62,065 nt of DNA from JALCSJ01 sp036788835 (GCA_036788835.1 DAIQMR010000011.1:1-62065), one strand, 5' to 3'. Counted from the first letter of the stretch, positions 18,384-27,103 are shown. Numbers and translations are program-made. The notes: generated by a model from the letters alone, not told the origin.

Positions 18384-19643
18384 ATGAAGCGAAATTATCA
18401 ATATGACGTGGTAGTTGTTGGAGGGGGTACAAGTGGCGTAGCAGCAGCCGTAGGCGCAGTTCAAGCGGGAGCAAAAACTTTGCTAATAGAGCGGAACCCC
18501 TATTTGGGTGGTGAGGCTACACATTCCGGAGTAGCAGCCTTTTGCGGTTTCTTTTCCTGTGATGAGCATTTGTCAAGAACCGTAGCCGGCGTAGGTGCCA
18601 AAGTTGTAGAGGAAATGGAAAAGCTTGGACCCCAATCTGTGGATTACATTATTTCCGCAGCGGGACATAAAAATATTAACTTTCGTCCGGAATATTTAAA
18701 ATGTGCCATGGACAACGTTCTGGAAGCAGCGGGAGTAGACTTGTTGTTAAAAGCCTATATGGTCAAAGCAACGGTGAAAGAGAAAAGAATAATTTCTTTA
18801 CTTTGTCTGGACGACGAAGGAGAATTTACTGTAGAAGGCACAACCTTTGTAGATGCCTCCGGAGATGCCAATTTAACGAGACTGGCAGGGGCAAAAACCC
18901 TGTGGGGGGACGGACAGACGGTGCAGGCGGCAACCTTGCCTTTCCGTCTCTGTAATGTGGATACTACCCAGGACATGTCTCCTAACGCTGTGGAAAAAGC
19001 TATCCTACAAGCGAAAGCAGCAAAAATACCCTTCCTAACCAGAGAAAAAGGTTTTATACTTAAGCAGAAGACATCTCATGTAGTTTCCGTTTTACTGCCG
19101 AGTTTCATTCCCCTTAATTTAACTTCCGAAGAACAAACTAAAAAAGAAATAGATACACGTAAGCAGGTAATGTCCTATGTAGAAGCTTTGCACAGATATA
19201 TGCCGGGCATGGAAAAATGCGAACTGGTTGTTATCGGTCCGGATATTGGCTACAGGGAAACACGTAGAATCGTGGGTAAATATGAAGTAACTACTGACGA
19301 TGTTTTGGAGCGGAGAAAGAATAAGCAGGGTGTGGCTCGTTGCGGGTGGAAACCGGAAATTCACAAAGATGTTAACAAAATGGGAACATATCTGGAAGTG
19401 AAAGACGGCAGTTATTTTGATATACCATTAGGCGCACTGCAGTCTGCGGACTTAGATAATCTTTATGCCAGCGGCCGCATGATTTCTTCTGACCCCATAG
19501 CTTTTGCGGCTATCAGGGTCATGGGAGTTTGTTTTGCGACCGGACACGCAGCAGGGGTAGGCGCGGCCTATCAGGCTATCCACGGCATGGCAGGTGTGGA
19601 ACAGGTCAGAGCTGAGCTAACTAGGCAAGGCGCGTTAGTGTAA
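18384..19643 (+). CDS. FAD-dependent oxidoreductase
   Basis: A 419-residue flavoprotein of the FAD_oxidored/fumarate-reductase-like superfamily. The dinucleotide-binding motif GGGTSG is at 13-18, followed by the ERNPYLGGEATHSG loop and a second FAD contact region, DASGDANLTRLAG. A C-terminal RMISSDPIAFAAIRVMG segment closes the FAD site. There is no signal peptide and no haem or Fe-S motif, so it should be cytosolic and use a soluble electron partner. The substrate is unknown. Between an acid permease and a chorismate mutase, a ring dehydrogenase or reductase acting on a hydroaromatic acid is a reasonable guess. It has a GGGAGG ribosome site. Confidence 0.75.
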   Translation: MKRNYQYDVVVVGGGTSGVAAAVGAVQAGAKTLLIERNPYLGGEATHSGVAAFCGFFSCDEHLSRTVAGVGAKVVEEMEKLGPQSVDYIISAAGHKNINFRPEYLKCAMDNVLEAAGVDLLLKAYMVKATVKEKRIISLLCLDDEGEFTVEGTTFVDASGDANLTRLAGAKTLWGDGQTVQAATLPFRLCNVDTTQDMSPNAVEKAILQAKAAKIPFLTREKGFILKQKTSHVVSVLLPSFIPLNLTSEEQTKKEIDTRKQVMSYVEALHRYMPGMEKCELVVIGPDIGYRETRRIVGKYEVTTDDVLERRKNKQGVARCGWKPEIHKDVNKMGTYLEVKDGSYFDIPLGALQSADLDNLYASGRMISSDPIAFAAIRVMGVCFATGHAAGVGAAYQAIHGMAGVEQVRAELTRQGALV

Positions 19644-19683
19644 AACATAGCATCAACATAATATGAATTTAAGGGAGAAAAAA

Positions 19684-20244
19684 ATGGACTTAAATGATGT
19701 AAGAAAAGACATTGATAGGGTTGATAGCCAAATCAAACCGCTTTTTGTGGAAAGAATGGGCTGTGCCAAGCGGGTTGCAGAAGTGAAAGCTCAAACTCAC
19801 GGAGACGTTTTTGTCTTGGAGAGAGAACTGGCAATTATTGAAAAAAGCGTAGCAGGAGTAGATTCTGCTATTCACGATGAATACGTAGGCTTTTTACGTA
19901 ATCTTTTTAGTGTTAGCAGACACTTTCAATATGGCATGCTCAAAGATATGCAGAATACTGTAATTAATGCTGCCCTGGAGAAAGCCGGTTTGCAGGAAAG
20001 CACTCCTCATTCTGCCGTAGAGATTGCTTTTGAGTGTTTCAGTAATCCCAGCAACCTTAATATTCTTTGCAATACTGTTATTTTGAGCAATATTAATATT
20101 AAGGCTATGTCCGTAAAAACAGAAGAGGGAAAACACCAGGTAAATATGATTCTAGAGGGCAGCCTTGCAGACCCCAATTTCCGCCGTGTGATTACCCAGA
20201 TTGCCAAAGAAAGCAATAACTTTGCCATTCAAGCTTTGCAATAG
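19684..20244 (+). CDS. AroQ-type chorismate mutase with extra C-terminal domain
   Basis: Residues 1 to about 88 match the helical AroQ chorismate mutase: LNDVRKDIDRVDSQI, then ERMGCAKRVAEVK and the VLERELAIIE segment, giving the expected Arg/Lys/Glu pattern for chorismate to prephenate. Residues about 95-186 form an extension that I cannot assign, ending in a strand/helix pattern that could be ACT-like. The aromatic operon has prephenate-using enzymes but no mutase, so this gene probably supplies that step. The start at 19684 has AAGGGAG seven bases upstream. It follows the FAD gene by 40 bases and is the last gene before the second LysR regulator. Confidence 0.8.
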   Translation: MDLNDVRKDIDRVDSQIKPLFVERMGCAKRVAEVKAQTHGDVFVLERELAIIEKSVAGVDSAIHDEYVGFLRNLFSVSRHFQYGMLKDMQNTVINAALEKAGLQESTPHSAVEIAFECFSNPSNLNILCNTVILSNINIKAMSVKTEEGKHQVNMILEGSLADPNFRRVITQIAKESNNFAIQALQ

Positions 20245-20268
20245 ATGAAAACACATCTCCTGAAAATT

Positions 20269-20297
20269 TTGCAAATCTCTCAAAAATTATATATAAT
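20269..20297 (+). promoter_or_regulatory. Promoter of the second LysR gene
   Basis: TTGCAA (20269-20274), a 17-base spacer and a perfect TATAAT (20292-20297) lie 42 bases before the LysR start codon. This indicates that the regulator is transcribed separately from the chorismate mutase transcript. Confidence 0.6.
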
Positions 20298-20338
20298 AAC
20301 AATATTGTGAGAGAACGGAACCGCAAAGGAGATGTACT

Positions 20339-21265
20339 ATGAATCTTCAACAGCTTTACTATTTCAAGACGGTTGCTGAATTGAAGCATTTTACCAAAGC
20401 AGCCAATAAGCTTTTAGTTGCTCAGCCCAGCCTTAGTCATTCTATAAGCGAACTGGAATCGGAATTGGGAGTCAGCTTGTTTGAGCGGGGCAGAGGCGGC
20501 GTTGCTTTAACTAAATACGGGGAATTGTTTCTTGGATATGTGGAGAAATCGCTGGCTCTTTTGGACGAAGGCAAAGAGAAGCTGTCAGATTTAATAGATC
20601 CGACCGGAGGAACGATTTCTTTTTCCTATGTGAGTTCCTTGGAGAACTTCGTTTCCTACGTGATGACTAGGTATTATGGTGATAATAGCGGCGTTTATAC
20701 TATGTTTCATCTTTCTCAGGCAACCAATAGGGATATCAAAAAAAACATCTTGGAAGGCACCACTGATTTAGGAGTAGGAACCTTTATGGATGATCCGAAT
20801 CTGAGCTATCAGAAAATTGGTGAACATGAGCTTGTGCTAATTGTCTCTACTCAGCATCCCTTAGCAAAACAAAAGGAAGTTGATTTAGCTGATTTAGGAC
20901 AGGAAAAATTTATTACATATGATGGCACCTGTGATTTACGTTTCTTTATCGAAGACTTATTTAAGCGGGTAGGTATAACACCTAATATTGTATTGGAGTC
21001 AACCCATGATACAGTAATTTACAGTTCTGTGGCGGCAAACTACGGAATAGCCTTGGTGCCTGCTCCTATAAAGGACAGTCACTATGATGTAAAAGTACTG
21101 AAGATTAGCAACGATTTACCTAAACGTGAAATATATTTAACATGGAAAAAGGATAAATACATTTCACCGGCGGTAGCTAATTTACGTGATTACATTATCG
21201 GCAGACCTACCCTGTTTGAAGCATGCAGGAATAAGAGCTTACCTGAAAAACAAGGGACAAAATAA
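20339..21265 (+). CDS. LysR-family transcriptional regulator
   Basis: A 308-residue CynR/CysB-like LysR protein. The helix-turn-helix contains TKAANKLLVAQPSLSHSI, followed by the linker helix and a two-lobed effector domain. It lies upstream of, and in the same direction as, the tricarboxylate-type transporter and aroD-aroE genes, and a terminator separates them. It could regulate that downstream operon in response to the imported acid. An AAAGGAG site precedes the ATG. The C-terminal 25 residues extend beyond the usual domain end. Confidence 0.88.
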   Translation: MNLQQLYYFKTVAELKHFTKAANKLLVAQPSLSHSISELESELGVSLFERGRGGVALTKYGELFLGYVEKSLALLDEGKEKLSDLIDPTGGTISFSYVSSLENFVSYVMTRYYGDNSGVYTMFHLSQATNRDIKKNILEGTTDLGVGTFMDDPNLSYQKIGEHELVLIVSTQHPLAKQKEVDLADLGQEKFITYDGTCDLRFFIEDLFKRVGITPNIVLESTHDTVIYSSVAANYGIALVPAPIKDSHYDVKVLKISNDLPKREIYLTWKKDKYISPAVANLRDYIIGRPTLFEACRNKSLPEKQGTK

Positions 21266-21305
21266 ACTTAGGAAAGTGTTATGAACAACTAAATAGAAGC
21301 ATTAT

Positions 21306-21337
21306 AGAAAAAAGCTATCCTGTGATAGCTTTTTTCT
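21306..21337 (+). terminator. Intrinsic terminator between LysR and the TctCBA operon
   Basis: A perfect 14-base-pair stem (21306-21319 with 21324-21337) with loop CTGT; its right arm contains six consecutive T residues and more T follow. The transporter operon must therefore start from its own promoter in 21340-21440. Confidence 0.85.
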
Positions 21338-21443
21338 TTTACTATGATGTAAATATAATATTGGATTTTTGGGAGAGGGCAAGGTATAGTAAAAGCATAG
21401 AACAGAGCGGAAGGCTCAAAAGAAAGTGGGAGGAAGGATAATT

Positions 21444-22448
21444 ATGATGAAGGAAAAGATTTTAGCGGCTTTATCAGTAGCAGTATTGAGCTTGTCTTTG
21501 GCGGCCTGCGGAGGACCCTCCGGTGAGAAAAAACCGGCTGCATCCGGTGGCAAGTATCCGGCACAGAACATTAGTGGTGTTGTGCAGTGGGGTGCAGGCG
21601 GCGGAACGGATTCTCTTATGCGTCCTTTAGCATCTTTGGCAGAAAAAAAATTGGGCAAATCTATTGTTATTCAGAATATGACCGGTGCTACAGGGTCTAT
21701 TGCTACACAGTTTGTGCAAGATGCGAAAAAAGATGGCTACACTCTGCTTATGGGTGCAGAAAATCCTGCTCTTTACCAAGCGTTGAACATCAGCAAACTT
21801 ACCTATTCTGATTTTGATTGTGTTTATCTGATTGGTGATGAAACTGTTGGTATCATCGTTGGCAAGAATTCTAAATACAAGAGCTTTAAAGAAATCGTAG
21901 ATGCGGCAAAAGCTGCTCCTGAGACGATTAAGCTTTCTACTACCGGTAAAGGCGGTCTTCCCTGGGAAGTTGGTGCATTTATCAAAGATGTAACCGGCGC
22001 TACTTTTAAACAAATCCCTTATGATAGTGATGCTTCTGCCAGAACTGCTGTTATCAGCGGCGAGTGCGATTTCACTGTTTGCAAGGTACAGTCCGGTGTA
22101 GAAGATTACAAGGCAGGACAAATCAATTTCTTGAACCTGTTAGCTCTCAAACCCGTTCCCGGTATGGAAAAGGTTCCTCTAATTACTGCTGACTATCCTG
22201 GATTTAAAAAATATTTACCTTGGGGTCCTTTCTACGGAGTATTTGTTAAAAAGGGTACCGATCCTGCAATTCAAAAGACTTTGAGCGATGCTTTTGTAAC
22301 AGCAGGCAAAGACGAAAGTTATCAAAAAGTTATGAAAAACTTCAACATCAATTTCAAAGGTGTAGCCGGTAAAGAGGCACAAGACTACATTACTGCTTGG
22401 CAGAAAAATACTGTTACAGCATTAAAGAGCAGCGGAGCAATTAAATAG
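21444..22448 (+). CDS. tctC: Tripartite tricarboxylate transporter substrate-binding lipoprotein (TctC)
   Basis: Extracytoplasmic binding protein of a TTT transporter. The 334-residue precursor has a lipoprotein signal ending in LAACGG, then a Gly/Pro/Lys-rich spacer, then the two-lobed TctC fold with WGAGGGTDSLMRPLA, NMTGATGS and a GGxxW-like GLPWEVG region, which bind a carboxylated ligand in this family. Ligands range over citrate, tartrate, aromatic and other acids, so the sequence alone does not name it. Here aroD and aroE are in the same operon. The start at 21444 follows GGGAGGAAGGA. The next gene, tctB, is 18 bases downstream. Confidence 0.88.
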   Translation: MMKEKILAALSVAVLSLSLAACGGPSGEKKPAASGGKYPAQNISGVVQWGAGGGTDSLMRPLASLAEKKLGKSIVIQNMTGATGSIATQFVQDAKKDGYTLLMGAENPALYQALNISKLTYSDFDCVYLIGDETVGIIVGKNSKYKSFKEIVDAAKAAPETIKLSTTGKGGLPWEVGAFIKDVTGATFKQIPYDSDASARTAVISGECDFTVCKVQSGVEDYKAGQINFLNLLALKPVPGMEKVPLITADYPGFKKYLPWGPFYGVFVKKGTDPAIQKTLSDAFVTAGKDESYQKVMKNFNINFKGVAGKEAQDYITAWQKNTVTALKSSGAIK

Positions 22449-22466
22449 GAGGCGAGGCAAGAAATT

Positions 22467-23003
22467 ATGGATGATAATACAGAGGAAAAAACTGTCATCC
22501 CTTCTACCCCTCCGGCAACTGAAGATGTTCAATTACACGAAGGCGAAAAGGCGTTTCAGATCATTTTGTTTATCTTTGGCCTAATCGCTTTCGGCCTTTC
22601 TTTAAATCTTTTAGGAGAAATAACAGGACCTAAGATTTCTTCAGCCGCCGCTTTGCCTTTGTTTGTAAGCGGCAGCTGGACACTCTTAGCTTTGTCGGGT
22701 ATATGGGAAAACAGAAAATTAAAAACACCACTAAGCAATTCCAAAGATGTCGGTGCCAATCTGAAGGCAGGATTAAGCTTTGCTATGCCTAAAGATACCG
22801 CCGTGCTGATTTTATGCGTTTTTCTTTATTGTTTACTGCTTTATTTTAAACTTAGTTTTTATATTGCTACAGCAATTTTCTTGTTTGTGAGCATGTGTTA
22901 TTTGCACAAACAGTCTTATGCCAGAAATGGTCTTTATACGGCATTGATTTTAGCTTTTATTATTGTGGTTTTCCGCATACTATTTGGTGTGGTATTCCCA
23001 TAA
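22467..23003 (+). CDS. tctB: Tripartite tricarboxylate transporter small membrane subunit (TctB)
   Basis: A 178-residue protein with an acidic, Thr/Pro-rich N-terminus and four hydrophobic segments, the layout of TctB, the small membrane partner of TctA. Sequence conservation in this family is low, so the call rests on size, topology and its position between tctC and tctA. It has a GGAGGCGAGG ribosome site and ends 18 bases before tctA. Confidence 0.85.
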   Translation: MDDNTEEKTVIPSTPPATEDVQLHEGEKAFQIILFIFGLIAFGLSLNLLGEITGPKISSAAALPLFVSGSWTLLALSGIWENRKLKTPLSNSKDVGANLKAGLSFAMPKDTAVLILCVFLYCLLLYFKLSFYIATAIFLFVSMCYLHKQSYARNGLYTALILAFIIVVFRILFGVVFP

Positions 23004-23021
23004 GTAAGGAGGATAGGTCAA

Positions 23022-24530
23022 GTGGATATGATAACGCATTTAATGATTGTTTTCAGAGAACCTATGCTTATCTTACTGGTTGCTTTGGGAACATTTGCAG
23101 GTATTTATGTTGGTGCCATTCCGGGACTTTCCGGAACCATGGCGGTTTCACTGTTAGTTTCTTTTACCTTTGCTTGGCCAACTAATGAAGCCTTGGCTAT
23201 TATGGTTGGTATATTTGTAGGTGCCGTTTTTGGCGGCTCCCGTTCAGCTATTTTACTTAATGTGCCAGGAGCACCGGCTGCAGTGGCCACAGCTCTGGAC
23301 GGTTATCCCCTGGCGAAAAAAGGTTTAGCCGGACAAGCCATGGGCATTGCGACAGTACAATCTTTTATCGGTACCGTACTGGGCATTTTGGTTCTTTGCT
23401 TTGGAGCCCCGGTTGTAGCTAAATTAGCTTTGGGTTTCCGTTCGGTAGACTATTTAATGTTGGCAGTTATGGGACTTATGATGGTTGGTTCTTTAGGATC
23501 AAAATCCATTTCCCGAGGTCTTATTGCCGGCTGTATCGGTATTTTCTTGGGATGTATTGGTGTGGACCCCCAAAGCGCCGTTAGCAGATTTACTTTCGGA
23601 ATTGTTTATTTAAATTCCGGGGTGGATTTTGTTGTTGCTATGATCGGACTGTTTGGTGTATCAGAAGCGCTGCTGCAGGTTTGCGATATGAAAGTTACTC
23701 CTATTAAGCAAAAGGTGGATAAGATTATCCCTTCGTTTAAAGAGACCATGAAACATTTGCCGTTAACTTTTAAATCAGCAGCCATCGGCGTGCTGGTTGG
23801 TGCCTTGCCGGGCGCCGGCGGCGATATTGCCGCCCTCTTAAGCTATGATGTGGCAAAACGTTCTGCTAAGAATTCGGAAATCCCCTTTGGGGAAGGCAAT
23901 GTAGAAGGAATTATTGCTCCTGAAACAGCCAACAATGCGGCTATCGGCGGTGCCTTTATTCCTATGCTGACCTTAGGTATACCAGGGGATGCCATTACGG
24001 CTATTTTAATCAGCGCGTTGACCATTCATGGGTTAAGACCCGGTCCCAACATGATTAATACGACACCCAATCTTTTTTATTTAATCGTGGCATGCCTGTG
24101 TTTCGCTTCTATTTTCTTGCTGATTTTTGGCTTAACAGGTATTAAGATTTTTACGAAAATTGTAGAAATTCCCAAAGGCGTTCTAATGCCCATGATTATG
24201 ATTTTATCGGTTATTGGCGCTTTTGCTATTCGTAATAGCATGTTTGATATTTTCTGGATGTTTGGCTTTGGTTTAATAGGCTATTTTATGAAACGCTATG
24301 ATTTCCCTATTGCACCGATTGTTTTGGGAATTATTTTAACAACTCTGTTTGAGAACAATTATCGCAGAGGTGTTATGCTGGAAGGTTCTATTCCGGCTAT
24401 GATTCTCAGTATCTTTAAGAATCCGGTTTCTATTTTCCTGTTTGTCTTAATTATCATTCTGACCGTAACACAAACAGAAACCTATAAAAATTGGCAAGCA
24501 AAAAGACATACAAAAGCTGCAAAGAATTAA
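23022..24530 (+). CDS. tctA: Tripartite tricarboxylate transporter large permease subunit (TctA)
   Basis: The 502-residue channel-forming subunit with about 11-12 membrane segments. Two copies of the family motif are clear: GAIPGLSGTMA near residue 30 and GALPGAGGDIA near residue 265. The second half also has EGIIAPETANNAAIGG and TLGIPGDAI, the hallmark of TctA. The start is GTG at 23022 with AAGGAGG nine bases upstream. Together with tctC and tctB this makes a complete secondary transporter in the cytoplasmic membrane. aroD follows 12 bases later, so transport and dehydroquinate/shikimate metabolism are transcribed together. Confidence 0.93.
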   Translation: MDMITHLMIVFREPMLILLVALGTFAGIYVGAIPGLSGTMAVSLLVSFTFAWPTNEALAIMVGIFVGAVFGGSRSAILLNVPGAPAAVATALDGYPLAKKGLAGQAMGIATVQSFIGTVLGILVLCFGAPVVAKLALGFRSVDYLMLAVMGLMMVGSLGSKSISRGLIAGCIGIFLGCIGVDPQSAVSRFTFGIVYLNSGVDFVVAMIGLFGVSEALLQVCDMKVTPIKQKVDKIIPSFKETMKHLPLTFKSAAIGVLVGALPGAGGDIAALLSYDVAKRSAKNSEIPFGEGNVEGIIAPETANNAAIGGAFIPMLTLGIPGDAITAILISALTIHGLRPGPNMINTTPNLFYLIVACLCFASIFLLIFGLTGIKIFTKIVEIPKGVLMPMIMILSVIGAFAIRNSMFDIFWMFGFGLIGYFMKRYDFPIAPIVLGIILTTLFENNYRRGVMLEGSIPAMILSIFKNPVSIFLFVLIIILTVTQTETYKNWQAKRHTKAAKN

Positions 24531-24542
24531 AGGAGTCGAAAG

Positions 24543-25304
24543 ATGAAAACTGTAAAAATTCGTAATGTAGAAATTGGCGCAGGCAAGCCAAAAATCATTG
24601 TGCCTATTGTAGAGAAAACCATAGAAACCATTGTTGCTCAAGGGGGAAAAATAGCAACGGAAAAATTGGATGTTGTAGAGTGGCGTGTAGATTTCTTTGA
24701 TGAGGTTTTTGACACGGCCAAAGTTTTAACGGCGGCTAAGGGTTTGCGTGCTGCTCTAGGAGATATTCCTATTCTTTTTACTTTCCGCACGAAAAAAGAA
24801 GGCGGCGAAAAGGCTATCTCAATGGAAGCCTATACCGAACTGAATAAAGCGGTCGCAGCCTCCGGACTGGTGGATTTGGTTGACGTAGAAATTTTTTCCG
24901 GTGATGATGTGGTTAAAACAAATATCGATAACATTCATGATGCTGGCGCTAAAGTGGTGGCTTCCAACCATGACTTCTTTGCTACACCGGCGGCGGCTGA
25001 CATCATCTACCGGTTAAGAAAAATGCAGGATATGGGAGCAGATATTCCTAAAATAGCTGTTATGCCTAAATCCAAAAAAGATGTTTTAACATTATTAAGC
25101 GCTACAGAAGAAATGTATACCAACTATGCAGACAGGCCGATTATTACCATGTCTATGGCGGGCACAGGCTCTATCAGCCGCCTGGCAGGGGAAGTATTCG
25201 GGTCATCCATGACTTTTGGCTGCGTAGGTAAAGGTTCAGCGCCGGGGCAAGTGGGGGCTAGTGATTTAAGCAAAGTTTTGGATATTATTCATGATGCACT
25301 GTGA
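24543..25304 (+). CDS. aroD: 3-dehydroquinate dehydratase, type I
   Basis: Interconverts 3-dehydroquinate and 3-dehydroshikimate through a Schiff base. The 253-residue TIM barrel has EWRVDFF near the start of the substrate site, the general-acid histidine in ASNHDFFATP, and the Schiff-base lysine in KIAVMPKSKKDV; SMAGTGSISR and GKGSAPGQ close the site. An AAAGGAG site precedes the ATG. It is the only dehydroquinase in the window and lies in the transporter operon, not with aroB and aroA. So it may serve import of quinate-type acids, the biosynthetic pathway, or both. Confidence 0.95.
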   Translation: MKTVKIRNVEIGAGKPKIIVPIVEKTIETIVAQGGKIATEKLDVVEWRVDFFDEVFDTAKVLTAAKGLRAALGDIPILFTFRTKKEGGEKAISMEAYTELNKAVAASGLVDLVDVEIFSGDDVVKTNIDNIHDAGAKVVASNHDFFATPAAADIIYRLRKMQDMGADIPKIAVMPKSKKDVLTLLSATEEMYTNYADRPIITMSMAGTGSISRLAGEVFGSSMTFGCVGKGSAPGQVGASDLSKVLDIIHDAL

Positions 25305-25313
25305 GGCGAAAAA

Positions 25314-26201
25314 ATGATAACTTTAAACACAAAATTAGTTCATATTTTAGGTAATCCTTTGGCTCAGTCCTTTTCTCCGAAAATGCATAATGCGGCGTAT
25401 AAAGCCATGGGTTTAGATGCTTATTTTTATGCCATTGAAACCACTAAAGAACATTTAGGCGATGTGGTAAACGGGTTGCGTTACATGAATTGCATAGGTT
25501 TTGCCGTAACCAAGCCTTATAAGATGGATATTTTAAAATATATGGACGAGCTGGATGAATTTGCCGCTAAGGTAGGCGCTGTCAATACAGTGGTTAACCA
25601 TAATGGGAAATATAAAGGCTACAATACAGACGGAGACGGCTGCGTAGATGCCATGGAAAAAGCGAGCGGCCTGAAATTAGCAGAGACTACAGTGCTCTGC
25701 ATCGGAGCCGGTGGGTCTGCCAGCGCAGTTTGTTCCACCTTGGCTCATCGCGGCACAAAGAAGATTATTGTCACCGCCCGTCGTCCGGAAAAGGCCGTGG
25801 AGCTGACAGAAAAAATTGCCCGCTCTTTTCCCCAATGTGAGGTAGCAACCTGCGATTTTCATGATGAAGAAGTTCTTGTCAAGACAGCAAGGGAATGCCA
25901 GATTCTCATGAATCATACAGGATTAGGAATGGCTCCCCATATTGGAGAGACGCCTGTAACCAAGAAGATTTTCCAACCATATCACTTTGCTTTTGATGCA
26001 GTATATAATCCCGGCAAGACACAATTCCTGCTGGAAGCAGAAGAAGCCGGTTGTAAGATTCAAAATGGCATTGGCATGGTTATAGGGCAGGGTGTATTAC
26101 AGATTAAACATTGGTTCCATCAGGATCCGCCTTTAGCTGTTATGGAGAAGGCTATTGCGGAAGTTATTGCAGAAACCAATGCTGCACAAAATAATAAATA
26201 A
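25314..26201 (+). CDS. aroE: Shikimate dehydrogenase family protein, divergent
   Basis: NAD(P)-dependent reduction of 3-dehydroshikimate, or oxidation of shikimate or quinate. The 295 residues show the N-terminal GNPLAQSFSPKMHN site, GAVNTVV, GYNTDGDG and the nucleotide-binding GAGGSASAV. The catalytic-lysine motif reads FAVTKPYK instead of the common NVTxPxK, so the usual Asn is an Ala and the site is unusual. This suggests a YdiB- or quinate-dehydrogenase-like branch, not a standard AroE. The start follows GAGGCG, nine bases after aroD. It could work in either direction. Confidence 0.88.
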   Translation: MITLNTKLVHILGNPLAQSFSPKMHNAAYKAMGLDAYFYAIETTKEHLGDVVNGLRYMNCIGFAVTKPYKMDILKYMDELDEFAAKVGAVNTVVNHNGKYKGYNTDGDGCVDAMEKASGLKLAETTVLCIGAGGSASAVCSTLAHRGTKKIIVTARRPEKAVELTEKIARSFPQCEVATCDFHDEEVLVKTARECQILMNHTGLGMAPHIGETPVTKKIFQPYHFAFDAVYNPGKTQFLLEAEEAGCKIQNGIGMVIGQGVLQIKHWFHQDPPLAVMEKAIAEVIAETNAAQNNK

Positions 26202-26220
26202 AAAGAGATTGGGGAAAAAC

Positions 26221-27039
26221 ATGACAAGAAAATATTCTTTGGCACATTTAACAGCGCTAAAATGCTCCACACCTGAATTGGTGCGTATTGCTGCTAAGGC
26301 AGGCTATGATTACATAAGCCCACGTCTGGTTAATATGGGTGTAGCAGGTGAAATGGATTATGATTTGACTAAACAACCTAAGCTGTTCCAAGAAACAGTT
26401 GATGCTTTAAAGGAAACCGGTTTAAAGGTTCATGATATTGAATTATTCCGTATCATTGACAATGTAGATTTGAAGAGCTACGAGCCTGCTATGGAAGTAG
26501 GTCAAAAGCTTGGTGTTAAACATTTGTTAAGCAGCATTTGGACACCTAACAAAGAATATTACACCGAGAAATTTGCTGAGCTGTGCGATATTGCAGCCAA
26601 GTATGGTATGACGGTTAACGTGGAATTTGTTACATGGGCTGATGTGAATAATTTGAAGACAGTTCTTGAATTACTCCACACCATTAACAGAAAGAATGTA
26701 GGTGTTATGGTTGACACTCTGCATGCCTATCGTTCCAGAGTAGCACCGGAAGACCTGAAACAAATTCCTCCTGAGTGGATTAATTTCTGCCACATCTGCG
26801 ACGGACCGAAAGAAATTCCTACGACTAAAGAGGATTTGATTTATGTAGGTCGTGATGCTCGTGAATATGTAGGAGAAGGTTCTATTGATATTGCTGCCTA
26901 TGTGGCACAAATGCCTAAAGACGTGGTTTGCTCCATTGAGTTGCCTAATTTAGCCAATGTTGCCAAGAACGGCTATCAGGAACACGTTACTCATTGCATA
27001 GAGTCAGCCAAGAAATACTTTGCAAGTAAAAATATGTAG
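26221..27039 (+). CDS. Sugar-phosphate isomerase/AP-endonuclease-2 type TIM barrel, possible 3-dehydroshikimate dehydratase
   Basis: A 272-residue xylose-isomerase-like barrel. Candidate metal ligands are in the expected order: Glu135 (NVEFVTW), Asp165 and His168 (VDTLHAYR), His191 (FCHICDGP) and Glu240 (SIELPN). The same fold and ligand set serve 3-dehydroshikimate dehydratases of the AsbF/QuiC type, as well as many sugar epimerases. Because it closes an operon of an acid transporter, AroD and AroE, conversion of 3-dehydroshikimate to protocatechuate is the most economical guess, but it is not shown by the sequence. The start at 26221 follows TTGGGGAAAA; the longer frame from 26155 overlaps aroE. 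Confidence 0.7.
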   Translation: MTRKYSLAHLTALKCSTPELVRIAAKAGYDYISPRLVNMGVAGEMDYDLTKQPKLFQETVDALKETGLKVHDIELFRIIDNVDLKSYEPAMEVGQKLGVKHLLSSIWTPNKEYYTEKFAELCDIAAKYGMTVNVEFVTWADVNNLKTVLELLHTINRKNVGVMVDTLHAYRSRVAPEDLKQIPPEWINFCHICDGPKEIPTTKEDLIYVGRDAREYVGEGSIDIAAYVAQMPKDVVCSIELPNLANVAKNGYQEHVTHCIESAKKYFASKNM

Positions 27040-27044
27040 AGAAT

Positions 27045-27084
27045 AAAAATACACCACAGAACTTACATCCTGTGGTGTATTTTT
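27045..27084 (+). terminator. Intrinsic terminator of the TctCBA-aroDE operon
   Basis: A 15-base-pair perfect stem (27045-27059 with 27070-27084) with a ten-base loop, followed by more T residues. Confidence 0.85.
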
Positions 27085-27103
27085 TATCTAAACATTGTCG
27101 AGA

